From assembly GCA_035326705.1 (NCBI GenBank), contig DAOLES010000003.1:124001-188000 (forward strand): DNA of 64,000 bases, in the 5' to 3' direction. A program made the position numbers and the translations under genes. Shown here in pieces: positions 40,356 through 49,152 of the stretch. The DNA comes from Oligoflexia bacterium. GTDB lineage: Bacteria; Bdellovibrionota_G; JALEGL01. How positions within the stretch are numbered: the stretch's first letter is position 1; every line of letters begins with the position of its first letter. Under the pieces are notes generated by a model, which worked only from the letters and a program-made list of their open reading frames with translations, was not told the origin of the DNA and made no database searches.

Positions 40356-40565
40356 TTACAAGTCTTCCAAAGCTTTGTCTCGCTGACTATTTTGCACCTG
40401 TTGATTGAGGTTTTTCTTAAACTGGTCTAACTGCTTTTGTGTTTTAGGTGCCTGTTGAGTGTTTTGGCTCTGAGATGATTGAAAATATTGATAACTTAAA
40501 AAAGCAATGATCGCTAAAACAATCAATAAGCCCACAACTGAAAAACCCATTGTGTTTTTTCTCAT
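40356..40565 (-). CDS. Small prepilin-like membrane protein
   Basis: 69 residues. The N-terminus GFSVVGLLIVLAIIAFLSY strongly resembles a type IV prepilin cleavage site and helix (GF-TLIELLIV...), but the conserved Glu5 is Gly. The rest is a short Gln/Lys-rich tail without the pilin globular domain. It may be a degenerate minor pilin or simply a small membrane protein that converged on this motif. It stands alone between two minus and plus genes. Confidence 0.6.
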   Translation of the reverse strand: MRKNTMGFSVVGLLIVLAIIAFLSYQYFQSSQSQNTQQAPKTQKQLDQFKKNLNQQVQNSQRDKALEDL

Positions 40566-40644
40566 CTTATTATTCTAACAAAGGCATTACTTATAGGCAT
40601 TAAAAAACTAAACTATTTTTTTGATCCGATGTATACAAACAATC

Positions 40645-41523
40645 ATGCCTTATATTCAACACAAACTTGGAAAAACATTTTATCTTAGTCAAGGACCTAA
40701 AAACACTTCTAATTTACCTATTGTTGGTCTTCACGGTGGTCCTGGCAGTACCCATAGTGGCAGATTGGCTTTATTAAACTTATCTAACAAAAGAAAAGTC
40801 TATATTTATGACCAAATTGGTGGTGGCAAAAGTTCAGTCACTCAACAAAAACATTGGACCATTGAGACCTTTACTCAAGAACTTCATACGTTAATTCAAG
40901 CTTGGGGTCTTAAACAGTTTCATTTGTATGGTGGTTCATGGGGAACAACCTTAGCCTTAGAGTATTATTTGCGTTACAAGAATAATGGCGTAGCTTCTCT
41001 TATCTTTCAGTCCCCTCTATTTTCTGGCAAAGACTGGAGCAATGATGCCAAAGTTTTAATTAAAAAACTCCCACAAAAATATCAAAAAATTATTCGTTAT
41101 TGTCATGAGATTGGTGCAACCGATGCTGCTGTTTATCAACAGGCCATGCATGAATATTATAAACGCCACGTTTTGCGTGATGAAAAAAAATTATCGCAAA
41201 TGTTAAATCCCAAAAAAGGTAAAAATAATAACGGTAAGAATATTTATCAATACATGTGGGGAGAGTCTGAGTTTTTTCCAACAGGAACACTTAAAAACTA
41301 CAATCAGGTTCAAGCTTTAAAAAAAATTACCGTGCCATGTTTGCTCATGTGCGGTCAATACGATGAAGCCAGACCAGAAACCTCTCAAAAATACACCAAG
41401 ATGATTAAGAGCGCTCAATACAAGACCATCAAAGGCGCAGCACATGCTGTTTTAACTGAAAAACCAAATGAGGTTTTAAAGCATGTTGGTCAATTTATTT
41501 CTGAGGTAGAAAAAAGACGCTAA
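40645..41523 (+). CDS. pip: Proline iminopeptidase-type alpha/beta-hydrolase
   Basis: Releases N-terminal proline from peptides. Oxyanion motif HGGPG (30-34), nucleophile Ser98 in YGGSWGTTLAL, acid in CGQYDEARP and His in GAAHAVL. Start placed at ATG 40645 (292 residues) instead of TTG 40621, which adds eight residues of no family character. Its stop abuts that of the convergent MgtC-like gene. Confidence 0.9.
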   Translation: MPYIQHKLGKTFYLSQGPKNTSNLPIVGLHGGPGSTHSGRLALLNLSNKRKVYIYDQIGGGKSSVTQQKHWTIETFTQELHTLIQAWGLKQFHLYGGSWGTTLALEYYLRYKNNGVASLIFQSPLFSGKDWSNDAKVLIKKLPQKYQKIIRYCHEIGATDAAVYQQAMHEYYKRHVLRDEKKLSQMLNPKKGKNNNGKNIYQYMWGESEFFPTGTLKNYNQVQALKKITVPCLLMCGQYDEARPETSQKYTKMIKSAQYKTIKGAAHAVLTEKPNEVLKHVGQFISEVEKRR

Positions 41524-41976
41524 TTACTCTTCATCTTCATGAACACCGCGTAATAAGTCTTTAAAGCGGCCTTCTAAAAAGCGCGTGAGCACCAAAACAA
41601 TAACACAAGTAATGGTAATCATAAGCGCTGATATGTACTGCTCAAAACCTATAGCTGCTCCAACTGCTGCCAACACCCAAATCACCGCCGCAGATGTCAT
41701 GCCCAAAACTAAACCATCTTTGGTTAAAATAACACCTGCACCTAAAAACCCAATACCTGTTACAACTTGTCCCAAAACTCTTGAGTAATCTGTAGCTACT
41801 CCTTCTATCTGAGCTGATAAATGAATAAAAAAGCATGTCCCGACAACGATTAAAATACTGGTTCTTATCCCTACAGGTTTGCCGCGCAGCTGTCTTTCAA
41901 TTCCAAAAATAGTGCCGCACATAATGCTGATTAAAACTTTGGTTACAATTACAGAGTGCAGTTCTGTCATGCGCAA
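41524..41976 (-). CDS. MgtC/SapB family membrane protein
   Basis: Polytopic inner-membrane protein (150 residues). The core ISIMCGTIFGIERQLRGKPVG and GVATDYSRVLGQVVTGIGFLGAG are signatures of the MgtC family. Homologues affect Mg2+ limitation and membrane potential; here only the membrane domain is present, which is typical of SapB-like short forms. Convergent with pip. Confidence 0.93.
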   Translation of the reverse strand: MRMTELHSVIVTKVLISIMCGTIFGIERQLRGKPVGIRTSILIVVGTCFFIHLSAQIEGVATDYSRVLGQVVTGIGFLGAGVILTKDGLVLGMTSAAVIWVLAAVGAAIGFEQYISALMITITCVIVLVLTRFLEGRFKDLLRGVHEDEE

Positions 41977-42145
41977 TACTATATACCTTTCAATTTTCTA
42001 TGCAAGATCTCACCTAAGCAATTTAAAATATATTAAATTTGTTTTTGTTTGTACTCAACAAACCCAGTCTTTTACCTTTAATAAAAAAGCATCCTAAGTA
42101 AACTTATAGTACTTTGCCGTCTTTATAATATGATATATTACTTTT

Positions 42146-42373
42146 ATGCCTTTAAAGCTTGTCTACAACGTTAGTGACTTATCAGAAGCAACCTTAATTG
42201 TAGCCTACCTTAAAAACTATGGCATTGAAGCCCAATCCTTTGACCAGCATATGAACAACCTTTTCCCGGCTGGAAATATCTTAGCGCCCATTAGAATTGT
42301 TGTGAATGATTATGATTATGATCAAGCTTTGAAATACATTAAACGCTATCAAGATCAAACCACTCAGGCTTAA
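42146..42373 (+). CDS. DUF2007-type putative signal-transducing protein
   Basis: 75 residues with the DUF2007 pattern: YNVSDLSEATLIVAYLKNYG, AQSFDQHMNN and PIRIVVNDYDYDQALKYI. A small ferredoxin-like fold of unknown role. It is convergent with umuC, 24 bases apart. Confidence 0.8.
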   Translation: MPLKLVYNVSDLSEATLIVAYLKNYGIEAQSFDQHMNNLFPAGNILAPIRIVVNDYDYDQALKYIKRYQDQTTQA

Positions 42374-42397
42374 TACAATTTAAAATTTTACTATTTT

Positions 42398-43663
42398 TTA
42401 TCTCACTCTCAATAACTCTTTCCAGTTCGTCGTATAACTGGGTGATTTATAAATATTGTTTTTGTGGGTTTTTTTAAGGTTGCCTTGAGCTGCTAAAAAA
42501 ATAATATCTTTTCCGGCCTTTTGATTAATTTGATCTATGATTTGCATGGTCTTTTCATTGTTGGCTTGCCCATAGCTACAAAAAATATTGCTCTGAATTT
42601 CATTTTTTTTAATCAAGTCCATTAAAATAATACCCGCTTTATGGTAACGCACTCCGGGTTTATAAATTGCTCTTAATGCCGGCTTGATCTGATTTAAAAT
42701 AAAACTAACATCCTGAGAAGGAGAAGGAAGTATTACCGAACAACCATTTTTATAATAATCATTATGCTGTAAATGTGTTGAGCTTCTAATAAAAATATAA
42801 ACCGATTGCGCATAACTATGTTGCTCTCTTAATTTTTGACAGGCCCTAAACGTATAATTGGCAACAGCTCTGTATAAATCTATCAATCTTGTGACTTTTT
42901 TAGGAAATGAACGTGAAGACATGATATTTTTTTTACCATTTCTTTTTTCCCGTTCTAAGACCGCATGGCCATTGAGTTCATAGACCAAACGTTCTCCAAC
43001 AACTCCCATTTTTCTTCTAATGTATAAAGGCTCACTGTGTTTAATATCTAAAGGCGTATACAAACCTAAAGCACGCCAATGTCTTGCGCCCCTGTATGAT
43101 AAGCCCCACAGATCTTCTAGCTCAAAGGATTGTAAAACTTTTTCCACCAAAATATCTTGACGCAAGTCAAACACATGTTGATTTTTTTCTTTTTTAGCTA
43201 AAACAGCTGCCGCTTTGGCCAATGTTTTACTGTGTGCTAAGCCAATAGACACCGGAATACCTGTCCATTGCATTATCTTTTTTTCTATCATCAAACATTC
43301 TTTTAAGACTTGCTCTGAACTTAAGCCTTTAAAATAAAGAAAAGCTTCATCAATAGAATAAATTTCTATATGTTCTGCCCACTGGCTAAGACATTGCATG
43401 ACCCGTCTGGACATGTCACCATACAAAGCAAAATTGGTAGAAAACAGTTTAACCCTATGTTTTTGAATGATGTCTTTATGTTTAAAGATAGGTGCTCCCA
43501 TAGGGATATCCAAAGCTTTGGCTTCATTGGAACGCGCTATAATACAACCATCATTGTTGGATAAAACAACAATGGGCTTATTTATCAACTGAGGCTGAAA
43601 TACCCTTTCACAAGATGCATAAAAATTATTGCAATCCACCAAGGCAATATGTTTTTGATTCAT
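42398..43663 (-). CDS. umuC: Error-prone DNA polymerase V catalytic subunit
   Basis: Y-family translesion polymerase. Catalytic motifs: HIALVDCNNFYASCE at the start, VVLSNNDGCIIARSNEAK, and EIYSIDEAFL with the acidic pair, followed by the thumb (GIPVSIGLAHSKTLAKAA), little finger and a C-terminal domain typical of UmuC. 421 residues. It lies 19 bases after umuD in one operon. Confidence 0.96.
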   Translation of the reverse strand: MNQKHIALVDCNNFYASCERVFQPQLINKPIVVLSNNDGCIIARSNEAKALDIPMGAPIFKHKDIIQKHRVKLFSTNFALYGDMSRRVMQCLSQWAEHIEIYSIDEAFLYFKGLSSEQVLKECLMIEKKIMQWTGIPVSIGLAHSKTLAKAAAVLAKKEKNQHVFDLRQDILVEKVLQSFELEDLWGLSYRGARHWRALGLYTPLDIKHSEPLYIRRKMGVVGERLVYELNGHAVLEREKRNGKKNIMSSRSFPKKVTRLIDLYRAVANYTFRACQKLREQHSYAQSVYIFIRSSTHLQHNDYYKNGCSVILPSPSQDVSFILNQIKPALRAIYKPGVRYHKAGIILMDLIKKNEIQSNIFCSYGQANNEKTMQIIDQINQKAGKDIIFLAAQGNLKKTHKNNIYKSPSYTTNWKELLRVR

Positions 43664-43682
43664 GATGGATAATCATGCCACT

Positions 43683-44255
43683 TTATAAAGCGTGAATCAC
43701 ATTGGTCACTACGCCCCAAATCATAAAACTTTCTGGGTCATGAACAACAATAGGTTTGTATTTTTTATTTTCAGGCATCAACTTCAGCTCATTGTTTTTT
43801 TGATGCAAGCGCTTAACAGTAAGTTCATTGTTTAAAACAGCAATCACAATTCTACCATGTCTGGCTTCAATGCTTCTATCCACAATCAACAAATCATCTT
43901 CATGTATTCCGGCCTCAATCATAGAGTCCCCAGAGACACGCACAAAAAAAGTGGCCGCGGGATGTTGAATCAAATGCTCATTAAGATCTAACATACCTTC
44001 TACATAATCTTCCGCTGGCGATGGGAATCCCGCAGACACCGTGCAACTGTATAATGGCAAAGAAAAACCCTTCATTTTGACATAGTGATGCACTTGATCA
44101 ACCATGCTAACAGGAATGCGTACTGGCTTGGTGGCTTCACCATAAGGCCCTTGTCCAGCTGGTCTACCGGCACCTTTACGCTTACCGCCCCACTGTTTTG
44201 GAACAGCTCTTAAAGTGTTATTTTGTGACTGATGAGAAGACTTTTCTTTATCCAT
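43683..44255 (-). CDS. umuD: UmuD-like self-cleaving S24 protease with N-terminal extension
   Basis: Partner of UmuC activated by RecA-stimulated self-cleavage. The cleavage site is Ala75-Gly76 in CTVSAGFPSP, with catalytic Ser111 (SGDSMIEAG) and Lys148 (ELTVKRL); the spacing between these equals that of E. coli UmuD. It is longer than E. coli UmuD by about 50 residues. The extra part contains a basic GGKRKGAGRPAG motif and TKPVRIPVSMVD, so it may bind DNA, as extended UmuD regulators do in some bacteria. I could not identify an SOS box upstream. Confidence 0.93.
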   Translation of the reverse strand: MDKEKSSHQSQNNTLRAVPKQWGGKRKGAGRPAGQGPYGEATKPVRIPVSMVDQVHHYVKMKGFSLPLYSCTVSAGFPSPAEDYVEGMLDLNEHLIQHPAATFFVRVSGDSMIEAGIHEDDLLIVDRSIEARHGRIVIAVLNNELTVKRLHQKNNELKLMPENKKYKPIVVHDPESFMIWGVVTNVIHAL

Positions 44256-44307
44256 TTGATTAATGTAACAAAAATCAAAAAAATGGCAATTATTTTTTTA
44301 TCTTCTT

Positions 44308-44859
44308 TCAATCAGTATTTATTATTTCACGTATAGACTGATAAGGAGAGCCTAAAGAAAGACTCACATCATAACCTTTAGCAACACATTCAAAAATATT
44401 ATTTTTAAATGTAATAATAAAGTGTTTTAAGTCTTTTAAAAACCATTCTCTATTATGTGATGGGTGAACACTGTTCATTTTTTCAAGTTCTACTATCCAT
44501 GAAGAGTTTATAACTTCAGCATTATATAAAGAGTCTAAACCTTTGTTATACAATGCGTGACTAGACAAAACTTCATCATTAGGCAACCCCACCATATATT
44601 TGCAAAAACTTTTAAACACAACTGTAACCACACAATCTTTTTCATAATTTGTAACTTTAAGATTATTAGAGCTTATATTTTGATATGATTCAAATGTTTT
44701 TTCAGATGTATAAAACGAAAGATATAGATCTGAGTCGTTGCTTAAAATCCAAGGAATAGGCGCACCAGGGTTTGGTTTAGGTATATCTGCTATTTCTTTA
44801 AGCGTTTCTTTAGAACCAAAATTCAACACGTACTCATACGATACAAAACAGTTTATCAA
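44308..44859 (-). CDS. Conserved hypothetical protein
   Basis: 183 residues, no function assigned. The C-terminal segment HPSHNREWFLKDLKHFIITF with FECVAKGYDVS resembles a widespread family of uncharacterised cytosolic proteins. The only start codon consistent with the frame is TTG at 44859, preceded four codons earlier by TAA; GTG and TTG at codons 11 and 12 are possible alternatives. It lies 52 bases upstream of umuD on the same strand, so cotranscription is conceivable. Confidence 0.6.
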   Translation of the reverse strand: MINCFVSYEYVLNFGSKETLKEIADIPKPNPGAPIPWILSNDSDLYLSFYTSEKTFESYQNISSNNLKVTNYEKDCVVTVVFKSFCKYMVGLPNDEVLSSHALYNKGLDSLYNAEVINSSWIVELEKMNSVHPSHNREWFLKDLKHFIITFKNNIFECVAKGYDVSLSLGSPYQSIREIINTD

Positions 44860-44961
44860 AAGTAAAACAATTTATTTGCTTGTTATCTATATCGCCTCAT
44901 TTACACTTTAAATTCAACATAACTTGTTTAACTTTTTTCTTTCTTCTTCCGTTAATCCCAA

Positions 44962-45156
44962 TCAATGTTTATCTTGAATTGCATCCATCAAAACATAAGC
45001 CATATTGGCATTAATGTAACGTGGATTATGTTCCGCCATCAAGAGCATGTTTTTTTCCCAACTCAAAGTTCTAATCTTATCGATGCTGTCTAAACCCAAC
45101 TGCTCTAATAACGCCATTGATTTTGGCCCCATCCCAGGTTCTTGATTTTTTTTCAT
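44962..45156 (-). CDS. Small helix-hairpin-helix protein, TfoX C-terminal-domain-like
   Basis: 64 residues from ATG 45156, two bases after the crcB stop. The sequence GMGPKSMALLEQLGLDSIDK resembles the HhH-containing C-terminal domain of TfoX/Sxy-type proteins and related small proteins. A longer frame on this strand that starts within crcB is only crcB read out of frame. The role is unknown; possibly DNA or protein binding. Confidence 0.72.
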   Translation of the reverse strand: MKKNQEPGMGPKSMALLEQLGLDSIDKIRTLSWEKNMLLMAEHNPRYINANMAYVLMDAIQDKH

Positions 45157-45158
45157 GT

Positions 45159-45527
45159 TTAAGCCAATAATTTCTGTGTCACATAAAAAGCCAATAAGCC
45201 TAAAAAGACTTGCGCACTGATATTGACTGCTGCCCAGACAAGTTGTTTCATACTGATTAACATATGGCTGTGGGCAATAAAGCTTGAAAAGGTGGTCATC
45301 CCGCCTAAAAAACCGGTAAACACAAATAAAGTAAAGGCCACAGACCACTGTTCTTTCAACCAAGAACTCAACAAGGCAAACAAAAAACACCCTAAAATAT
45401 TAACCAAGGCTATACTTAAAACATTGGACCAAGAAAATAAATGCGCTCCTAATAACTCCAAGCCATAACGAACACTTGCCCCTAAGGCACCGCCTGCGCA
45501 AACTGCTAAAAAATTAAATACTTTCAT
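45159..45527 (-). CDS. crcB: Fluoride exporter CrcB/Fluc
   Basis: Dual-topology fluoride channel protecting from F-. 122 residues, four membrane helices, N-terminal GGALGASVRYGLE and central GFLGGMTTFSSFIAH, both family signatures. A single crcB copy is visible, so it would act as a homodimer. I found no fluoride riboswitch in the 50 bases upstream. Confidence 0.95.
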   Translation of the reverse strand: MKVFNFLAVCAGGALGASVRYGLELLGAHLFSWSNVLSIALVNILGCFLFALLSSWLKEQWSVAFTLFVFTGFLGGMTTFSSFIAHSHMLISMKQLVWAAVNISAQVFLGLLAFYVTQKLLA

Positions 45528-45577
45528 AACATAAAGTGTTAGACAAAAACTGAAAAATTTTCTACATAAATCAAGTT

Positions 45578-46873
45578 TTGAAAAACATTCCTCAACGCGA
45601 AATTCGCAATAGAATCTATGATAGCCAACGTCAGTTACCCAGCTATCTCAACGTTCTTCCTGAAGCTGTTTCATTTTTAAAAAAAGATAATGCACTTGGT
45701 CTGGTCTACATCAATGGTAAAGCCTTGTGTAATTTAGAGGAAAAGTACGGCAGCACCATTTTTGATGACATCATGTTAAAAATTTCTAATATTCTGATTA
45801 ACATGCGTGGCACGGTCATTCGTAAGGGTGATATTATTTCTTTAAATCGTGTTAAGGGTTACTCCTTTATTTTATTTTTAGGGGGTACACGTAAAAACAA
45901 TAAAGACTATAACTATCTTTCTAAAGATGATGTTGAAGACACCTGTGAACGTATTTTAACTCATTTACAAAATCATTTATTTTTGGAGCTGTATCATTTT
46001 ATAGGCAGCTTGCCCAAAATCAATGTTGGTTATTCTTTTACCGTGCATAACCCTATTATTGATCCTTGGCGATCTATCTATAGACTCATAGAAGAAGCCC
46101 GTGAAAATGCTGAACTACAAATGTCACAAGTTGAGCTCAAAAACCGTGGTCGTATTCAAAAAGTCATCTTGGAAGAAGGTGTTCGCAGCGTTTACCAACC
46201 CATTGTAAACCTTAAAGAAAAAAATACACTAGGGTTTGAAGCACTTTCTAGAGGCCCGCAAAATACTGAACTTGAAGCCCCAGCAATTCTTTTTTCTCTG
46301 GCAGAAGAAACCGGCATGCTCTATGAGCTGGATAGAGTTTGTCGCCGCCGTGCCATTCATTACGCTACTGAAAAAAAGCCTCAACAAAAACTTTTTATTA
46401 ACACCTTGCCAAACCTTATTCATAACCCAGAATTTGAAGCCAAACAGTTTTTACAGTTTTTGGATATGTATGGTATCTCTCCTAAAGATATTGTATTTGA
46501 AATCACAGAAAGCCATGCTATTGATCAATACTCTAGTTTTCGTCAGGCTTTAAAGTACTATACCAACTCTGGAATCACTTTAGCCATTGATGATGTTGGA
46601 ACGGGCTACTCAAGCCTAGAAGCCATCATGGAAATTCAACCCAAATACATCAAAATTGATGCTTCTCTGATTAGAGGTGCGCATACCAACCCTGCCAAAC
46701 AAGAAATGCTCAAAGCTCTTAAAACCTTAGCCAAGTCTTTAAACGCCTTGACCATTGCGGAAGGTATTGAAATCCAAGAAGACCTAACTCTGGTTGAAGC
46801 AATGGATATCGATTTTGCCCAGGGTTATTTTTTTGCTAAACCCGCCGCTAATTTTTTTGAACCTAGCTTTTAA
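45578..46873 (+). CDS. EAL-domain c-di-GMP phosphodiesterase with degenerate GGDEF-like domain
   Basis: Hydrolyses cyclic di-GMP. The EAL domain (about 195-428) keeps all key residues: Glu221 of EAL, Asn275, Glu308, Asp338-Asp339, Lys359 and Glu395. The N-terminal half (about 30-165) looks like a GGDEF fold in which the active loop is lost (only LGGTRK at the position), so it should be catalytically dead or a sensor. No membrane segment. The PilZ protein at 49 kb is a candidate receiver. Confidence 0.92.
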   Translation: MKNIPQREIRNRIYDSQRQLPSYLNVLPEAVSFLKKDNALGLVYINGKALCNLEEKYGSTIFDDIMLKISNILINMRGTVIRKGDIISLNRVKGYSFILFLGGTRKNNKDYNYLSKDDVEDTCERILTHLQNHLFLELYHFIGSLPKINVGYSFTVHNPIIDPWRSIYRLIEEARENAELQMSQVELKNRGRIQKVILEEGVRSVYQPIVNLKEKNTLGFEALSRGPQNTELEAPAILFSLAEETGMLYELDRVCRRRAIHYATEKKPQQKLFINTLPNLIHNPEFEAKQFLQFLDMYGISPKDIVFEITESHAIDQYSSFRQALKYYTNSGITLAIDDVGTGYSSLEAIMEIQPKYIKIDASLIRGAHTNPAKQEMLKALKTLAKSLNALTIAEGIEIQEDLTLVEAMDIDFAQGYFFAKPAANFFEPSF

Positions 46874-46910
46874 ATCTCAAAAGGTACGGCCTTACTTTTG
46901 AGATGTTTTT
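46874..46910. terminator. Terminator hairpin, copy 1 of an inverted pair
   Basis: The perfect 10-bp stem ATCTCAAAAG / CTTTTGAGAT with 11-base loop is followed by GTTTTT on the plus strand. It ends the EAL gene and, read in reverse, the convergent glycerophosphodiesterase gene. An almost identical hairpin in the opposite orientation lies at 47632-47662. Confidence 0.85.
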
Positions 46911-47619
46911 AATTTTCTAATTTATCCGTAAAAAAACGCTGTGCGCCCAAAGCTTTGCATTGTTCAAGTAGCGCACTATCGTTTACGGTATAAATACGAA
47001 TTTCAGGAAAATCTTTTGCTTGCTTGTCTTGTGAAAAAATATCTAAAAAATACTCATGCGACATATGCAAGGCTTCCACGGTAAAATTTGCATTTTGATA
47101 AAAAGATAAAACAAAATTGTTATCCACCAGACCTGCATAACGAAAGTCTGGATACTGATCATAAAACAAAGCAATCAACTCATGATCAAAAGAAGAAAAA
47201 ACCAAACGTTTTTGCAATTGATGCCGCGAAACCATTTCGGCAATAGCCTTTAAATAATCATTGGAAAAGTACCGTTGATCTTTTTTAAATTCCCAATTCA
47301 TTTGGCAGTGAGGATGACTTTTAAGAAAACGGGCAACACTCTCTAAATCAGGCACTTTCTCATTTTTATACTGATTGCTTTTCCAACTGCCAGCATCAAG
47401 TTTTTCAATATCCGCAGCCAAGTGATCTTTAAACAAACCATCGCCATTGCTTGTCCTATTTAATCGATCATCATGAAACAGATACGGTTGATGATCTTTG
47501 CTAAACTGAATATCACACTCGATAAAATCAAAACCTTTATCAATCGCCAATTTGAATGCCGCCAAAGTATTTTCTGGCGCTTGATAAGAAGCTCCTCTAT
47601 GGGCAATTAAATGGTTCAT
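46909..47619 (-). CDS. Glycerophosphodiester phosphodiesterase
   Basis: Hydrolyses glycerophosphodiesters to glycerol-3-phosphate and alcohol. The catalytic N-terminal motif LIAHRGASYQAPENTLAAF, the metal ligands in FIECDIQFSKD and the loop LFHDDRLNRTSNG are intact, and MNWEFKK is the later acidic site. 236 residues, no signal peptide, so a cytosolic UgpQ-like form. It is bracketed by the two inverted hairpin copies. Confidence 0.93.
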   Translation of the reverse strand: MNHLIAHRGASYQAPENTLAAFKLAIDKGFDFIECDIQFSKDHQPYLFHDDRLNRTSNGDGLFKDHLAADIEKLDAGSWKSNQYKNEKVPDLESVARFLKSHPHCQMNWEFKKDQRYFSNDYLKAIAEMVSRHQLQKRLVFSSFDHELIALFYDQYPDFRYAGLVDNNFVLSFYQNANFTVEALHMSHEYFLDIFSQDKQAKDFPEIRIYTVNDSALLEQCKALGAQRFFTDKLEN

Positions 47620-47631
47620 AATCCCAACACA

Positions 47632-47662
47632 ATCTCAAAAGGAAGGCCGTACCTTTTGAGAT
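47632..47662. terminator. Hairpin, copy 2 of the inverted pair (after trxB)
   Basis: Same 10-bp stem as copy 1, and the 11-base loop GAAGGCCGTAC is the reverse complement of copy 1's loop except for one base. It touches the trxB stop codon, so it probably ends trxB transcription, though the T-tract on that side is poor. Confidence 0.65.
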
Positions 47663-48624
47663 TACTCTTCCAAGGTTTCCAAGTAGCGCTCGCAGTCAAT
47701 AGCAGCCATACAGCCAGAGGCCGCGGCAGTGATGGCTTGTCTGTAAACCTCATCTTGAACATCTCCACAAGCAAACACCCCTTCTTTGCTGGTTTTACTG
47801 CCTTCTTGCGTAAGAATGTAACCATTTTTACTAAGTTCTAATTGCCCCTCAAATAATTTAGTCATGGGTTTATGGCCAATAGCAATAAAAACACCCTGTA
47901 CATTAAGCTCTGTTTTTTCATCCGCATTATTAATATTGGATAACTTTAAACCTGTTACTCCAGAGTTATCTCCAACAATATCATCCACCACGGTATTCCA
48001 TAACCATTCAATTTTTTTATTGGCTTTGGCTCTTTCCTGCATGATTTGTGATGCTCTAAGCTCTTCTCTTCTATGAATCACGGTTACTTTATTGGCAAAA
48101 CGGGTTAAAAACATGGCTTCTTCCAAAGCTGAGTCACCCCCACCAACGACAGCCACTTCTTTGTCTTTATAAAACGCACCATCACAAGTTGCACAAGTAG
48201 AAACACCTCTGCCCATCATGGTTTTTTCAGCCTCTAAACCTAAGAGTTTTGCAGTTGCACCGGTAGCAATAATAACGCTATCGGTTTCATATTCATTTTG
48301 TCCTACCCAAATTTTATAGGGTTTGCTTGAAAGATCGACTTTGGTTACATCCTTAGTCTCAAGACGTGTCCCAAAACGCTCAGCTTGTTTACGAAACATC
48401 TGCATCATCTCTGGTCCCATGACCCCTTCAGGAAAGCCTGGAAAATTTTCTACATCTGTGGTGGTCATCAACTGACCGCCTGCTTGATAACCTTCAAACA
48501 TCAATGGTTTTAGCAATGCTCTTGATGTATAAATGGCCGCCGTTAAACCCGCCGGTCCAGACCCAATGATAATAACTTTTTCTTTTGCGTTGGCTGTTTC
48601 TTGCATGGTATTTCTAGTACACAT
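47662..48624 (-). CDS. trxB: Thioredoxin reductase
   Basis: NADPH-dependent flavoenzyme reducing thioredoxin. FAD motif IIIGSGPAGLTAAIY, redox pair CATC (Cys144, Cys147), NADPH motif VAVVGGGDSALEEA and the C-terminal FACGDVQDEVYRQA. 320 residues. ATG 48624 and ATG 48606 are both possible starts. Its partner trxA lies at 16.3 kb. Confidence 0.97.
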   Translation of the reverse strand: MCTRNTMQETANAKEKVIIIGSGPAGLTAAIYTSRALLKPLMFEGYQAGGQLMTTTDVENFPGFPEGVMGPEMMQMFRKQAERFGTRLETKDVTKVDLSSKPYKIWVGQNEYETDSVIIATGATAKLLGLEAEKTMMGRGVSTCATCDGAFYKDKEVAVVGGGDSALEEAMFLTRFANKVTVIHRREELRASQIMQERAKANKKIEWLWNTVVDDIVGDNSGVTGLKLSNINNADEKTELNVQGVFIAIGHKPMTKLFEGQLELSKNGYILTQEGSKTSKEGVFACGDVQDEVYRQAITAAASGCMAAIDCERYLETLEE

Positions 48625-48678
48625 AACTTAACATCTAATCAAGGTTATGTTACGCTAATATTCATTTTAGAATAAGAC

Positions 48679-49092
48679 ATGAAAAACAGTATTAAAAAAT
48701 TTCCACTGCATTTAGGCTTAGACGCAAAAATCTTCTCTGAACCAATGTTTACCGGGTTTGATTGGTATGAAAGCTATGGTAAACGACATGCCAATGATGG
48801 TAAAGAAGGTCGTTTGGTATCCCTACATACTTTTGAAGAGTCTTGGGATGCCTGGGAGCAACATCCTGAAGGAGATGAAGTGGTTTTATGTCTTGAAGGT
48901 CGTTTAACCCTTATTCAAGAGATAAGTCCAGAAACCTACAAAGAAATTACTTTAGAACCTTATGAGTATGTCATTAATCCCAAGGGAGTTTGGCATACTG
49001 CCGATACTCAAAGCAAGACTACAGCTTTGTTTATAACTGCAGGCTTAGGTACTCAGCATAAACCCAGAACAAAAAATTCATCCACACTTTAG
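48679..49092 (+). CDS. Cupin-domain protein
   Basis: 137-residue single cupin: HPEGDEVVLCLEGRLTLIQE forms motif 1 and YVINPKGVWHTAD motif 2. Metal-binding residues are fewer than in classic cupins, so enzymatic activity is uncertain. It ends in TAG at 49090-49092, and the same reading frame is open from there into the PilZ gene. Confidence 0.82.
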   Translation: MKNSIKKFPLHLGLDAKIFSEPMFTGFDWYESYGKRHANDGKEGRLVSLHTFEESWDAWEQHPEGDEVVLCLEGRLTLIQEISPETYKEITLEPYEYVINPKGVWHTADTQSKTTALFITAGLGTQHKPRTKNSSTL

Positions 49093-49152
49093 AAATTACT
49101 CTACACCTGTATTTTTTCGACGACTTTAAAAAATAATGCTAGGTTGTTAATC

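Noticed and set aside
44256..44307. SOS (LexA) box before umuD
   Set aside because: Some AT-rich near-palindromes exist, but none is convincing and the clade's operator is unknown.
44962..45390. 142-codon frame overlapping crcB
   Set aside because: The first half is crcB read in another frame. Only the last 64 codons from ATG 45156 are supported as a gene.
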